Of a DNA stretch of 64,000 nucleotides, positions 1 through 8,284 are shown in pieces. Each line of letters begins with the position of its first letter. Position 1 is the first letter of the stretch. The DNA is taken from the NCBI GenBank assembly GCA_016708105.1, contig JADJGJ010000002.1, positions 620,001 through 684,000 of the forward strand. Reading direction: 5' to 3'. The stretch comes from Crocinitomicaceae bacterium. GTDB taxonomy: Bacteria > Bacteroidota > Bacteroidia > Flavobacteriales_D > Crocinitomicaceae. A program made the position numbers and the translations under genes. The notes under the pieces were generated by a model, which was given only the letters and a program-made list of their open reading frames with translations, was not told where the DNA came from and made no database searches.

Positions 1-185
1 GCGTGAGCAGTGATGATGAGATTACTGAAATTGTTGTGTACGATATGAGTGGTCAGGAAGTCTATCGAGCTCAACCTAATACAAATCATTATACGTTTAA
101 CTGCGCGTATTTTGCTGATGGTGTATATACCGTCAAGGTTAAAACAACATCAGGATTTTCCATAAGCAAACTCATTAAGCAGTAA
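1..185 (+). CDS. 3' end of a T9SS-exported protein (type A C-terminal sorting domain)
   Basis: Only the last 61 or so codons are in the window; the reading frame is open to the left edge, so the GTG at position 3 is probably internal and not a start. The peptide contains VYDMSGQEVYRA, then a stretch ending FADGVYTVKV and SKLIKQ, the typical layout of the type A sorting domain (about 70 residues, beta-rich, basic end) that sends proteins through the type IX secretion system. The domain is removed after export, so it says nothing about the function of the missing N-terminal part. A strong hairpin terminator follows 28 bp after the stop. Confidence 0.8.
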   Translation, partial: VSSDDEITEIVVYDMSGQEVYRAQPNTNHYTFNCAYFADGVYTVKVKTTSGFSISKLIKQ

Positions 186-212
186 TTGATTAACTTTGTT
201 TTCTGAAAAGTG

Positions 213-242
213 AAAGGGAGGATATTTTTTCCTCCCTTTTTA
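213..242 (+). terminator. Rho-independent terminator
   Basis: A perfect 9-bp stem (AAAGGGAGG at 213-221 with CCTCCCTTT at 231-239), a 9-nt loop and a T run. It closes the T9SS gene and separates it from the phosphatase gene starting at 256. A TAACTTTG box at 191-198 resembles a -7 element but lies before this terminator, so it is not convincing as the promoter of the next gene. Confidence 0.85.
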
Positions 243-255
243 TTGATGAAAACCT

Positions 256-1983
256 ATGTCAGGAGCTGCACGCGTACAAAAGAAAGTACTCATTTTATTA
301 TTGGTTGTTCTAGTTGGAGTCATCACCAGCGCTTATTTCGTTTACACTAGTTTAAGTGAAATAGTAACTGACCTTACTGAAGAGGCGCGCCCTGATGAAT
401 CTCTGCTTCAGATGAAAGAAATGTTGTATCATCTTTCTGATGCTGAAAACAATATAAAATCGTATGCCCTGACACAAGATGTCAATTACCTCAATGCGTA
501 TTATGAGAATTATACTGAAGCAAATGCCTCAATTGATAGTTTGCGCAATTTAACTGTCTCTGAAAAAAATCCTGCGCATGACATAGACACTCTTGATTCA
601 CTTGTATCAAAGAAATTTGACATGCTTGATAACCTCTTACTACTGCAAGGAGAATCACGTGTGATGACAGCACTTGAAAAAATATCACTGGAAATTGAAC
701 CGGAAAATAATTCAAGCAACGGTCAAAACAATGAAAATACTGAACTGCAAGAACGCGAAGAAAAAAACTTTTTTGACCGTTTATTGAACAAGCGCAAAAA
801 GAATAAAAAAAATGAAGATGAAAATTCCTCAACAGCTCCAGAGGATAATACGCTGTTTGCAGAAAAAATTACAGTAGATGAATTGAATGCAGAAATTGAA
901 ACTATTCAACTTGAAGAAGAACGGATAGACAAAAAGTTAAAAGCAAAAGAACTTGAATTGATTCAGGCAGACAAGGCAGTAATGGATGAAATAAGAAAAA
1001 TTATTTCTACCATGGAAGAGCGCGAAAAACTCAACATGGATGAAAAATTAGCATTGGCTGATGATACCAGTTTCAAAACCAAAATTATGATTGGTTTCTT
1101 TTGTCTTCTCACCTGTGCTTTGCTTGCGATTGCTGTGGTTATAGTCAATAAATACATTGTCAGAAATGAAGCATTTAAAATTGCGCTCAAACGCGCTAAA
1201 CATGAAACTGATTTGAAAAATAAAGAAATTACTGACAGTATAACTTATGCAAAAAAAATACAAGAAGCATTGTTGCCTGATGAACAAAAACTGAGTGAAA
1301 ATCTGAATGACTATTTTGTTTTTTATGAACCAAAAGATATTGTTGCCGGAGATTTTTATTGGATTGAAAAAAGCGCAAACAAAACCTTCATTGCTGTTGC
1401 TGATTGTACCGGACATGGTGTGCCAGGCGCTATGGTGAGCGTGGTATGCAGCACTGCCCTCAACCGGTGTGTACGTGAATTTGAATTGCAGACACCGGCA
1501 GAAATTTTGGACAAATGCCGCAACATGGTGATTGATGCACTGGCTTCAGGTAACCAATTGGTAAAAGACGGAATGGACATTGCGCTCATTGCAATTGAAC
1601 ATGCATCGCATTCAAGTAATGAGATCAACGTGGAATATGCCGGAGCAAATAATCCGCTTTACATGATCATTGAAAATAATTTGCAAGAACTGCGAGCAGA
1701 TAAACAGCCTGTTGGTTTGTATCAACATCAAACCCCTTTCACCAATCATAAAATTACCTTGAAAAAAGGAACTATGCTTTATTTGTTCTCAGATGGATAT
1801 GCTGATCAATTTGGTGGGCCTCAAGGTAAAAAATTTAAATACCGCCCTTTTCAGGAAATGTTAAAGAAAAATTCAGGATTAGAAACGGAGAAACAATTGC
1901 ATTTTATCCGAGATAATTTTATGTCATGGCGAGGTTCATTTGAACAAATTGATGACGTTTGTGTAGTTGGAATAAAAGTGTGA
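256..1983 (+). CDS. membrane-anchored SpoIIE-type PP2C phosphatase with periplasmic sensor region
   Basis: A 575-residue protein. There are two membrane helices (about residues 10-31 and 274-298) with a mostly helical extracytoplasmic segment between them. That segment includes a highly charged, Asn/Glu/Lys-rich stretch around 150-200 that looks disordered. A short coiled coil follows the second helix. The C-terminal third is a SpoIIE/RsbU-type serine phosphatase: VAGDFYW near 363, ADCTGHGVPGAM near 383, DGMD near 437 and SDGYADQFGG near 511 supply the metal-binding aspartates, so the enzyme looks active. In Bacteroidota this architecture is common and presumably controls an anti-sigma-antagonist-like partner; no such partner is encoded nearby. 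The sensed signal is unknown. Confidence 0.85.
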   Translation: MSGAARVQKKVLILLLVVLVGVITSAYFVYTSLSEIVTDLTEEARPDESLLQMKEMLYHLSDAENNIKSYALTQDVNYLNAYYENYTEANASIDSLRNLTVSEKNPAHDIDTLDSLVSKKFDMLDNLLLLQGESRVMTALEKISLEIEPENNSSNGQNNENTELQEREEKNFFDRLLNKRKKNKKNEDENSSTAPEDNTLFAEKITVDELNAEIETIQLEEERIDKKLKAKELELIQADKAVMDEIRKIISTMEEREKLNMDEKLALADDTSFKTKIMIGFFCLLTCALLAIAVVIVNKYIVRNEAFKIALKRAKHETDLKNKEITDSITYAKKIQEALLPDEQKLSENLNDYFVFYEPKDIVAGDFYWIEKSANKTFIAVADCTGHGVPGAMVSVVCSTALNRCVREFELQTPAEILDKCRNMVIDALASGNQLVKDGMDIALIAIEHASHSSNEINVEYAGANNPLYMIIENNLQELRADKQPVGLYQHQTPFTNHKITLKKGTMLYLFSDGYADQFGGPQGKKFKYRPFQEMLKKNSGLETEKQLHFIRDNFMSWRGSFEQIDDVCVVGIKV

Positions 1984-2014
1984 TTTTTTCAAATCTTCAT
2001 CAATCAAATTCTGA

Positions 2015-2794
2015 TTAATTAATCATTTCTACTTTAACATCATCAACCCACAAGTGACAATTATTATCGTATGAATTTGCCGTAACGCCGAATTCAATAT
2101 TGCTGTAAATTCCTTTAGTGCCTTGAATAAAATAGAGCAAATCTTTTGGCATGGTGCGAGTGTTTGATCCTTCCAGAAGTAGGGTTCCATCTTGCCAGAG
2201 TTTAACTGTGCCGTCTTTTTTTTGTGAAAGACCAATTTCCCAAACTACTTCAACCCATTGATTGCGCGGAAAATCTATTTCATTTCCTGCTGGTTGAAAA
2301 ATATCCGGTTCATTAAATTTATGCTCTACTGCTAAATGATTGTCTACAAGAGCAACTCGCATTCCCGGTCCGGCACCAATAGCGGTGTATTCTTCCAGAT
2401 CAATTAAAAAAAGCCAGTCAAAACTAATCGTGTCCTGAATAAAAAACCAGGCTGTAATGCGTATTGTTTCTCCTTCATGAAATGCCATGTGTTGTCTGTT
2501 TATGCTGGCTTTTGACACATTAACATCATTTGATTTTACCCCAAAACAATGCACTGAATTGTTACCGCTGTGAGCCATGGTAGTATCAAGCGTGATAAAA
2601 TTATTATCAAAGGTCAGCTGTTTGAACGACCAGTATTTATCCAAATTTGGCCAGGGCAAAAACATACTGTCAACGTGTTGATAATTTTCAAAACCATCTT
2701 CGTAAAAATCTTCTCCACCAAAATGCTTTTCTTTATTGCAACTGCTGATTACAAACAGTAGTACAAAAAATAAAATTAAATGTATTGATTTCAT
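2015..2794 (-). CDS. lipoprotein with predicted beta-sandwich (lectin/lyase-like) fold
   Basis: About 259 residues from the ATG at 2794. A start 11 codons further upstream exists, but the 2794 start puts a proper lipoprotein signal (hydrophobic run, then FVISSCNKE) at the N-terminus. The rest is beta-rich, with HSGNNSVHCFG, an aromatic segment on 'putting on' and extension (ITAWFFIQD) and a late WVDDVKVE motif. These resemble concanavalin-like or carbohydrate-binding jelly-roll domains of polysaccharide lyase type. No catalytic residues can be assigned. Probably attached to the outer membrane. The family is not recognised with certainty. Confidence 0.6.
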   Translation of the reverse strand: MKSIHLILFFVLLFVISSCNKEKHFGGEDFYEDGFENYQHVDSMFLPWPNLDKYWSFKQLTFDNNFITLDTTMAHSGNNSVHCFGVKSNDVNVSKASINRQHMAFHEGETIRITAWFFIQDTISFDWLFLIDLEEYTAIGAGPGMRVALVDNHLAVEHKFNEPDIFQPAGNEIDFPRNQWVEVVWEIGLSQKKDGTVKLWQDGTLLLEGSNTRTMPKDLLYFIQGTKGIYSNIEFGVTANSYDNNCHLWVDDVKVEMIN

Positions 2795-2832
2795 AAGCGC
2801 TTGTATTTTTTGAATGACTGATATCATGAAAA

Positions 2833-3315
2833 TTATTTATTGAAAAACGAATAGCCTATGCTGATACCACCCCAATGCTGTACTTGAAAATCGAATAGAT
2901 AAGAGATAAGTGGAGTATAGGTCACGCGGTAATAAAAATGTTTGTCAGCAGGTTGAAATCTATAACCGAATGAAGCAGTGGTAAGAATAAAAAAATTCCC
3001 TTTTGTAGTCACGGTTATTCCTTGTCCCAAACCACATTCTAATTTATGCGCTGATTTACCTGTAGAAGTATGAATCATCAACGGGAAAACCAATCCCATT
3101 CCGTTATTTTTATCAATGGGTGCCACACTAAATCCTGCACGCCACAAGAACATAGTGTTTTTTGTCTGCCAAAAATCACGCTCATAATTAATAGAACCTA
3201 AACCACCGCTACCGGCAATTTCTAAAAATATCCCGCTTCGTTTGGTGGTTTGGGATTGGGAGAATGCAGCCCAGTGTAACATAAATAGAAGCGTCACCAG
3301 AGTATTAACTTTCAT
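2833..3315 (-). CDS. small secreted protein, probable outer-membrane beta-barrel
   Basis: 160 residues with a signal peptide (MKVNTLVTLLFMLHWAAFSQ) followed by alternating hydrophobic/polar strands rich in Gly and aromatic residues. It ends in GGISIGYSFFNK, whose late aromatic residues are typical of barrel proteins. It resembles the small uncharacterised barrel proteins that are frequent in Bacteroidota. It lies 38 bp upstream of the lipoprotein gene on the same strand, so the two are probably co-transcribed. Substrate or role unknown. Confidence 0.55.
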   Translation of the reverse strand: MKVNTLVTLLFMLHWAAFSQSQTTKRSGIFLEIAGSGGLGSINYERDFWQTKNTMFLWRAGFSVAPIDKNNGMGLVFPLMIHTSTGKSAHKLECGLGQGITVTTKGNFFILTTASFGYRFQPADKHFYYRVTYTPLISYLFDFQVQHWGGISIGYSFFNK

Positions 3316-3571
3316 TTTTAATTTGTTTATTTAATTCTACTTCAGAAAAGAATTTGATATGATCATTTGTTGAAATTGGTCAACAAAAAGCGCGGTTTAT
3401 CTTATATCATGTTAAATTTAGTACTTATTAAAAACCGGCATCTATGTTCAGGTGAAATTAACTTGTACGCTCTGCATATATGCTTAAAAAGCATGCAAGC
3501 TAAGGGTTTTAGAAGGATGAAGAGACAAAAGCGCAGTATGATGCTTATGTTAAAATACTATTTTCACGGTA

Positions 3572-3602
3572 TTTGAATGTATCATGAAACAAGATAAATT
3601 TG
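3572..3602 (+). promoter_or_regulatory. Bacteroidota-type promoter (TTTG-N19-TAAATTTG)
   Basis: TTTG at 3572-3575 and TAAATTTG at 3595-3602 are separated by 19 bp, matching the -33/-7 boxes of the Bacteroidota housekeeping sigma factor. Transcription would start near 3608. This decides the start of the next gene: an in-frame TTG at 3600 sits inside the -7 box and cannot be used, so translation should begin at the ATG at 3618. The rest of 3316-3571 holds only a weak, unsupported 69-codon ORF. Confidence 0.65.
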
Positions 3603-3617
3603 TACCTGAAGAAAAGC

Positions 3618-4541
3618 ATGGAAGACATTAGTTATTACTTACCTTTTGATCAACTCTTTGAACCTAACAAACGAGTATATTGGCCATACTTGGCGTTATG
3701 CGTGGTGTATGCACTCATCTTTATTTTGTTTACCGGCACTAAGATCAAACGCTACGGCATGCGTGATGTTTTTTCAAAATCCAGTATGATTGATGGGGTT
3801 GCGTGGGGACTCAACCACTTGTTGCAAATTTTGGTTTTGCCCTTGTTGTTTACCAATTCACTTGGGGTTGCATCTTATGTTTACAAGGGAATGAACAATG
3901 TGTTTGGTGACTACACCAATACCTATTTTTCTACCAATTGGGGTTTGGTTTTATATGCATTGACCTATTTTATTTTTTCTGATTTTACCCGGTTTGCTTT
4001 GCATTATCTTCTTCATCACAATGCTTTTTTGTGGCGTTTGCATCGCATGCATCACACGGCAGAAATTTTAACACCTATTACGTTTTTCAGAATTCACCCT
4101 TTTGAAATGGTATTGACTCAATTAAGATTCTTACTTGTGCACGGTGTGATAACCGGAATTTTCATCTACTTTTTTCTTGAGGTGTATGATTTTCCAAAAA
4201 TAATGGGCGCCAGTTTTTTTGTATTTTTCACCGCTATACTAGGTGGAAATTTGCGACACTCACATGTTCCAATAGGCTTTGGAATTTTTGAAAAAATATT
4301 TCTCAGTCCTAAGCAACATCAAATGCATCACAGTAAAGACCCCGCTTTACAGCATTCAAATTACGGTTCATTTTTTGCGTTGTGGGATCGGATGTTCTCT
4401 ACTTGGAAATCTTCCAAAGGCATTAAAGACATTGAGTTTGGCGTAAAGCAACAAGAGAAACAATCACTCAAAGATGATTTGCTTTTTCCTTTCATGCTCA
4501 AAAGAAAATCTGAGTCTGCTTCTAATTTGAAAAGGGAGTAG
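3618..4541 (+). CDS. sterol desaturase / fatty acid hydroxylase superfamily membrane enzyme
   Basis: 307 residues, several membrane helices, and the histidine clusters of the di-iron hydroxylase superfamily: HYLLHH near residue 128, HRMHH near 143, an extra RHSH near 212 and HQMHH near 234. In this superfamily the clusters bind two irons that use oxygen to hydroxylate or desaturate lipid chains in the membrane. The sequence does not reveal the substrate; carotenoid, sterol-like or fatty-acyl chains are all possible. The start was chosen from the promoter upstream. It stands alone between convergent and divergent neighbours. Confidence 0.8.
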   Translation: MEDISYYLPFDQLFEPNKRVYWPYLALCVVYALIFILFTGTKIKRYGMRDVFSKSSMIDGVAWGLNHLLQILVLPLLFTNSLGVASYVYKGMNNVFGDYTNTYFSTNWGLVLYALTYFIFSDFTRFALHYLLHHNAFLWRLHRMHHTAEILTPITFFRIHPFEMVLTQLRFLLVHGVITGIFIYFFLEVYDFPKIMGASFFVFFTAILGGNLRHSHVPIGFGIFEKIFLSPKQHQMHHSKDPALQHSNYGSFFALWDRMFSTWKSSKGIKDIEFGVKQQEKQSLKDDLLFPFMLKRKSESASNLKRE

Positions 4542-4603
4542 TTATACTTTTCCGCAGATGCGATTTTAATTAAATTTGGTTTGTACTTTTTCGTTGATCA
4601 AAA

Positions 4604-5596
4604 TCAACTAAAATATTTCTTCTTCAGCAATTTTTCAATTTCCTCAATTGCCTTGGTGAAACGTTGGTTCCAGTCTCCTTTAATTTCAATAAGCGTAATT
4701 TCGTTTTCATTTAAAATATCGCGATGCGAATGATCTAATAAATTCCGGTTAGTAATATCTAGCCTTGTTCCATCTTGAACGTGTGGCACGTCACTATTAA
4801 GGTAAAGGTGAAGATCAGCTTTGTTTGTTTCAAGTATGTTTGAATCAGTTTCAAGTTCCTTTTTAAAAATGAAACGAGCGTATGATTTTGTAATGTGAAT
4901 GTCTGTATCAATGATGATTAAAGGGTGTTTACCTGTGGCAGCCGTTTCAATTCTTTTGGCGTGTTCAGTTGCAACCAAATGCAGATCATCAAACTGAAAT
5001 TGATTTGAATCAGGAATTAAATCACGCCCCGCTTCAAATACCGGTGTGCAGTTGTAGTGAGCAGAAAGCTTTTCTGTCAGCGTTGTTTTACCCGTGCTTT
5101 CAGTTCCTAGAATAACAACTTTTGTGATGAAAAAACGTTTAACGCTTGCGGGTAAATAATTCCAATGAGCGATAATATCGGCTTTAATTTGCGATGCAGA
5201 TATTGGCGTGATAGTGCGATCTCTGTCGTATAATAGGTGAGTGATACCCATATTTTCTGCAAGATAATCACCGTACAATTCAGATGTAATTACAACCTGA
5301 TAATCAGGGAACAATTTTTTAAATGCTTGTGCCCATTTTTGTGAAACATCTCTTGAAGATACAGAGGTATTTGGTAATTCATCAGAACTGTAATGAAAGA
5401 TTTGTACGTCAATTTTGGGTTCATGAGGATATGATTTTTTAATCCATTCAGCTCTTATTTCGCCATCAATTACTTCAGATGATTCTGCACAAACCAATAC
5501 AGTAAGTTTATCGCATTTTGTCAATGCAAAACTAATCATGGATTCATGACCTTTATGAAAGGGAAGAAATTTACCGAATACAAATCCTTTATTCAT
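4604..5596 (-). CDS. nadR: NadR-type bifunctional NMN adenylyltransferase / ribosylnicotinamide kinase
   Basis: 330 residues with two domains. Residues 1-155 form the nucleotidylyltransferase half (GKFLPFHKGH with the HxGH signature at 14-17, ISASQIK at 132-138), which makes NAD from NMN and ATP. Residues 158-330 form the P-loop kinase half (GTESTGKT at 164-171), which phosphorylates nicotinamide riboside to NMN. The N-terminal DNA-binding domain of the enterobacterial protein is absent, so this version is only an enzyme. Its start overlaps the end of pnuC by 8 bp, coupling transport to trapping by phosphorylation. Last gene of the NAD-salvage operon. Confidence 0.93.
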   Translation of the reverse strand: MNKGFVFGKFLPFHKGHESMISFALTKCDKLTVLVCAESSEVIDGEIRAEWIKKSYPHEPKIDVQIFHYSSDELPNTSVSSRDVSQKWAQAFKKLFPDYQVVITSELYGDYLAENMGITHLLYDRDRTITPISASQIKADIIAHWNYLPASVKRFFITKVVILGTESTGKTTLTEKLSAHYNCTPVFEAGRDLIPDSNQFQFDDLHLVATEHAKRIETAATGKHPLIIIDTDIHITKSYARFIFKKELETDSNILETNKADLHLYLNSDVPHVQDGTRLDITNRNLLDHSHRDILNENEITLIEIKGDWNQRFTKAIEEIEKLLKKKYFS

Positions 5597-6218
5597 GTCG
5601 CATTTGTTTTTTCCATTGAATTAATCCATACAAAGCCAGTATCATGAATAGCATGTATTCAAAAGCCAGAAAGGCAATTTGTTTTTGAAAAAACAAGACA
5701 ACACAAATTATATCAACGAGTATCCAAACGTACCAGGTTTCAATTTTTTTTCTGGCGAGTAAATATGTAGCCGCAAAACTGAGTATCATGATAGTAGAAT
5801 CAACAAAAGGATACGCTGCAGGTATTGGAAAAAATGCCGGCATCAGGAGGTGAATTTGCATCATGAATAAACCCATGAGCAAAGTTCCGATTGAAATAAA
5901 TATTGACAGCTTTATACACAACGCATTATTGCATTTAGAAACTGAGTTTGTTCCTGTATTTTTCTTCCAGTTATACCAGCCGAAAATTGTGACAACAAAG
6001 AAAAATATTTGTAGAAACATATCAGCATAAAGTTGCACCTGAAAAAAAAGAATAAATAGAAATAATTCGTTGATAATACCCGTTGTCCAGGTTAAAATAT
6101 TTGCACGCGTTGCAAGATAAACAGATATGAATCCGAAAGTGGTTCCAATAAACTCAACAAAACTGACTTTGTATCCTATCAGTTCAAAAACGATGAAATG
6201 AATATCAAATATGCTCAT
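5589..6218 (-). CDS. pnuC: PnuC-family nicotinamide riboside transporter
   Basis: 209 residues, about seven hydrophobic helices, with the family pattern of Trp/Asn-rich helix ends (for example FGWYNWKK after the third helix and WTTGIINELFLF). PnuC proteins let nicotinamide riboside cross the inner membrane by facilitated diffusion; kinase activity in the cytosol drives uptake. The relatives PnuT and PnuX carry thiamine or riboflavin, but immediate overlap with the NadR gene (8 bp) and with the TonB receptor gene (1 bp) inside a nadV/prs operon argues for a nicotinamide precursor here. Confidence 0.92.
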   Translation of the reverse strand: MSIFDIHFIVFELIGYKVSFVEFIGTTFGFISVYLATRANILTWTTGIINELFLFILFFQVQLYADMFLQIFFFVVTIFGWYNWKKNTGTNSVSKCNNALCIKLSIFISIGTLLMGLFMMQIHLLMPAFFPIPAAYPFVDSTIMILSFAATYLLARKKIETWYVWILVDIICVVLFFQKQIAFLAFEYMLFMILALYGLIQWKKQMRHE

Positions 6219-8212
6219 CAGAAAGTGAAGTTCACTGACGTGAAGAAATTAAGGGGCGCTTGAACAAAATATTTGTTGGTTCCATCGTAGTCAACATAAC
6301 CCTGATTATAATAGTGTGCATTGGTTAAGTTATTCAAAAAAACGGCGAATTGAAATTTTTTCAATTGCAGATGTGCTCTAAGATTTAGCAGGAAATAACT
6401 GTCAACCATTGCGCTATTGGCAAAGTCAATATATGACTTGTGTTGATATCTGCCCATGACACCGAATCTGAAATTTTTAAGTTTGAAAACAATTTCTTGA
6501 TTAATAATGAGAGGTGGGGTTAAAATGGGTTCAAAAGAAATAGATTGTTCTGTAATATTGCTATAATTAAATGATGATTGGTGATTCAAAATAAGAAACG
6601 AATTGATTTCATATTGCAGGCTTAATTCAATTCCGGTTCTGATACTTTGTTCTACATTATTTGTCAGCGCCAAACCATTTGGACCAAATTTTCCATTGAG
6701 TACAATTTCATTTGCAAAATCCATAAAATACAAATTAACATCTGTTGTAAGTTTTTTATTTTGGTACCTGAAACCAAGTTCATGATTTTGTACTCTCTCA
6801 GGTTTAGTATTGAACAAAAGTGCATTGCCAAGACTGTCTGAAAGAAGATCGTCATTTCCGCCAAACATGTCATTTCGCGTAGGTTCACGACCTGTGCTTC
6901 CATAGCTGTAATAGATTCCGGCGTGCTCATTTATTCTAGCATGTACGCCTGCTTTTGGATTAAGAAATTGCCATGTCTGGGTAGGCATTGAAACCAATCC
7001 TGAATAACTGAAGTTCACAATGCGGTATTGTATGTCTGCAAAAAAATTAAATTTTTTTAGTTTGTATTCCGCTTTGCTATAAATTGATAATTCATTCTTT
7101 GTTCCTGTATTTTGATAGAGTTCACCAAGAGATTTTTCACTACCAATATGGCGTCTACTGTAATTGTTACCATGTATACCGGTGATCCAATTGATGGTTT
7201 TTGAGTGATAGGTAAAGTTCGAGAATAATCCGGTAAAATGAGATCTGAATGCATAATTGTATAATTCATTTGTGCTTGGCAATCCGATAAAGTTATTAAA
7301 ATCAAAATTGTAATTACCATCTAAAAATGTATAGTATAAACTTGAATTTAGATAAAAGTGATTTTTGATACGCCACTGGTTTTGTATTTGAGCAAGGCAT
7401 TGTAAAAATCGGTCAACTTCTTGTTCAGCGTTTGCATTTGTTCTTTTGTCAACTGCAATCAACGAATCAGAAACACCAAGCCAAGCCATACCATTTTGTT
7501 GTTGCCCAAGAAGTATGTTTAGTTTCCAGTCTGAAGATGTTTTGAAGAGACCTGTACTTAAAAAAATGGATTGTGAATTGTTGTGTGCATGATATTTGTA
7601 ACCATCAGAATATACTTGTGATGCTCGGACATAAAGTGCCTTGTTGTTTTTTAGTCCACTATGGTATTCGCCAAAAAAACGCATCGTATTGAATGATCCA
7701 TAACCTGCGCCAAAGCTAGAGTGAGCAGTGTCATACAAAATGGGTGAATACAATTGGACACTGCCACCGTAACTTGCGACGCCATTTTTTGTTGTTCCAA
7801 CTCCTCGTTGAATATGAATTAAGCTTACTGAATTTAAGATGTCGGCATAATTTGAAAAGTAGGCACCCTGGTCTTCCGGCTCATTGAGTGGAACACCGTC
7901 TAGGGTTACATTGATTCGGGTTTGATCAATACCTCTGATTCTGAAATATGAATATCCTTGTGGCCCACCACCATCAGAATAATTAGTTACTGATGGTGTT
8001 TCTGAAAGCAAAAAAGATGGTTCTTGCCCGGTTGATTTTAATTTCAAATCAGCTTGTCTAATATTCAGGTATGTCACCGGTGTATTATTTTCTGCTTTAT
8101 ATACAATCAGTACTTCATTGACTTGTTTTACCGTATCGTTCTCTTGAATTTGCTGCGCCAACACGGGTAGCATGATGAACAAAAGGACCGCAGTACAAAG
8201 TTGTTTTTTCAT
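6218..8212 (-). CDS. TonB-dependent outer-membrane receptor of the NAD-salvage operon
   Basis: 664 residues with a signal peptide (ending in VLAQQ). The plug domain covers about residues 30-160 (RIRGIDQTRINVTLDGVP, then the conserved GVGTTKNGVASYGG), and the rest is a 22-strand barrel with the usual terminal aromatic residue (SVNFTF). Size and layout fit the vitamin/siderophore receptors. No N-terminal carboxypeptidase-like domain is present. It lies between nadV and pnuC and overlaps pnuC by one base, so the natural inference is that it brings a nicotinamide-containing compound (nicotinamide riboside, NMN or a larger precursor) through the outer membrane. The substrate itself is not visible in the sequence. 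Confidence 0.85.
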   Translation of the reverse strand: MKKQLCTAVLLFIMLPVLAQQIQENDTVKQVNEVLIVYKAENNTPVTYLNIRQADLKLKSTGQEPSFLLSETPSVTNYSDGGGPQGYSYFRIRGIDQTRINVTLDGVPLNEPEDQGAYFSNYADILNSVSLIHIQRGVGTTKNGVASYGGSVQLYSPILYDTAHSSFGAGYGSFNTMRFFGEYHSGLKNNKALYVRASQVYSDGYKYHAHNNSQSIFLSTGLFKTSSDWKLNILLGQQQNGMAWLGVSDSLIAVDKRTNANAEQEVDRFLQCLAQIQNQWRIKNHFYLNSSLYYTFLDGNYNFDFNNFIGLPSTNELYNYAFRSHFTGLFSNFTYHSKTINWITGIHGNNYSRRHIGSEKSLGELYQNTGTKNELSIYSKAEYKLKKFNFFADIQYRIVNFSYSGLVSMPTQTWQFLNPKAGVHARINEHAGIYYSYGSTGREPTRNDMFGGNDDLLSDSLGNALLFNTKPERVQNHELGFRYQNKKLTTDVNLYFMDFANEIVLNGKFGPNGLALTNNVEQSIRTGIELSLQYEINSFLILNHQSSFNYSNITEQSISFEPILTPPLIINQEIVFKLKNFRFGVMGRYQHKSYIDFANSAMVDSYFLLNLRAHLQLKKFQFAVFLNNLTNAHYYNQGYVDYDGTNKYFVQAPLNFFTSVNFTF

Positions 8213-8284
8213 CGTTATTAATTTTAAAATTCAGATGCCAATTTATCGTCAGAATTTAAAAAGATTTTTTTTTTGAAATTTAAT

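Noticed and set aside
191..198. TAACTTTG as the promoter of the phosphatase gene
   Set aside because: It lies before a strong terminator (213-242) and has no -33 partner at the right distance.
3367..3576. 69-codon plus-strand ORF before the hydroxylase gene
   Set aside because: No domain, signal peptide or ribosome-binding site; it ends in the -33 region of the next promoter.
4593..4608. Hairpin GTTGAT CAAA ATCAAC at the end of nadR as a terminator
   Set aside because: The stem is short and AT-rich, overlaps the stop codon and lacks a T run on the minus strand.
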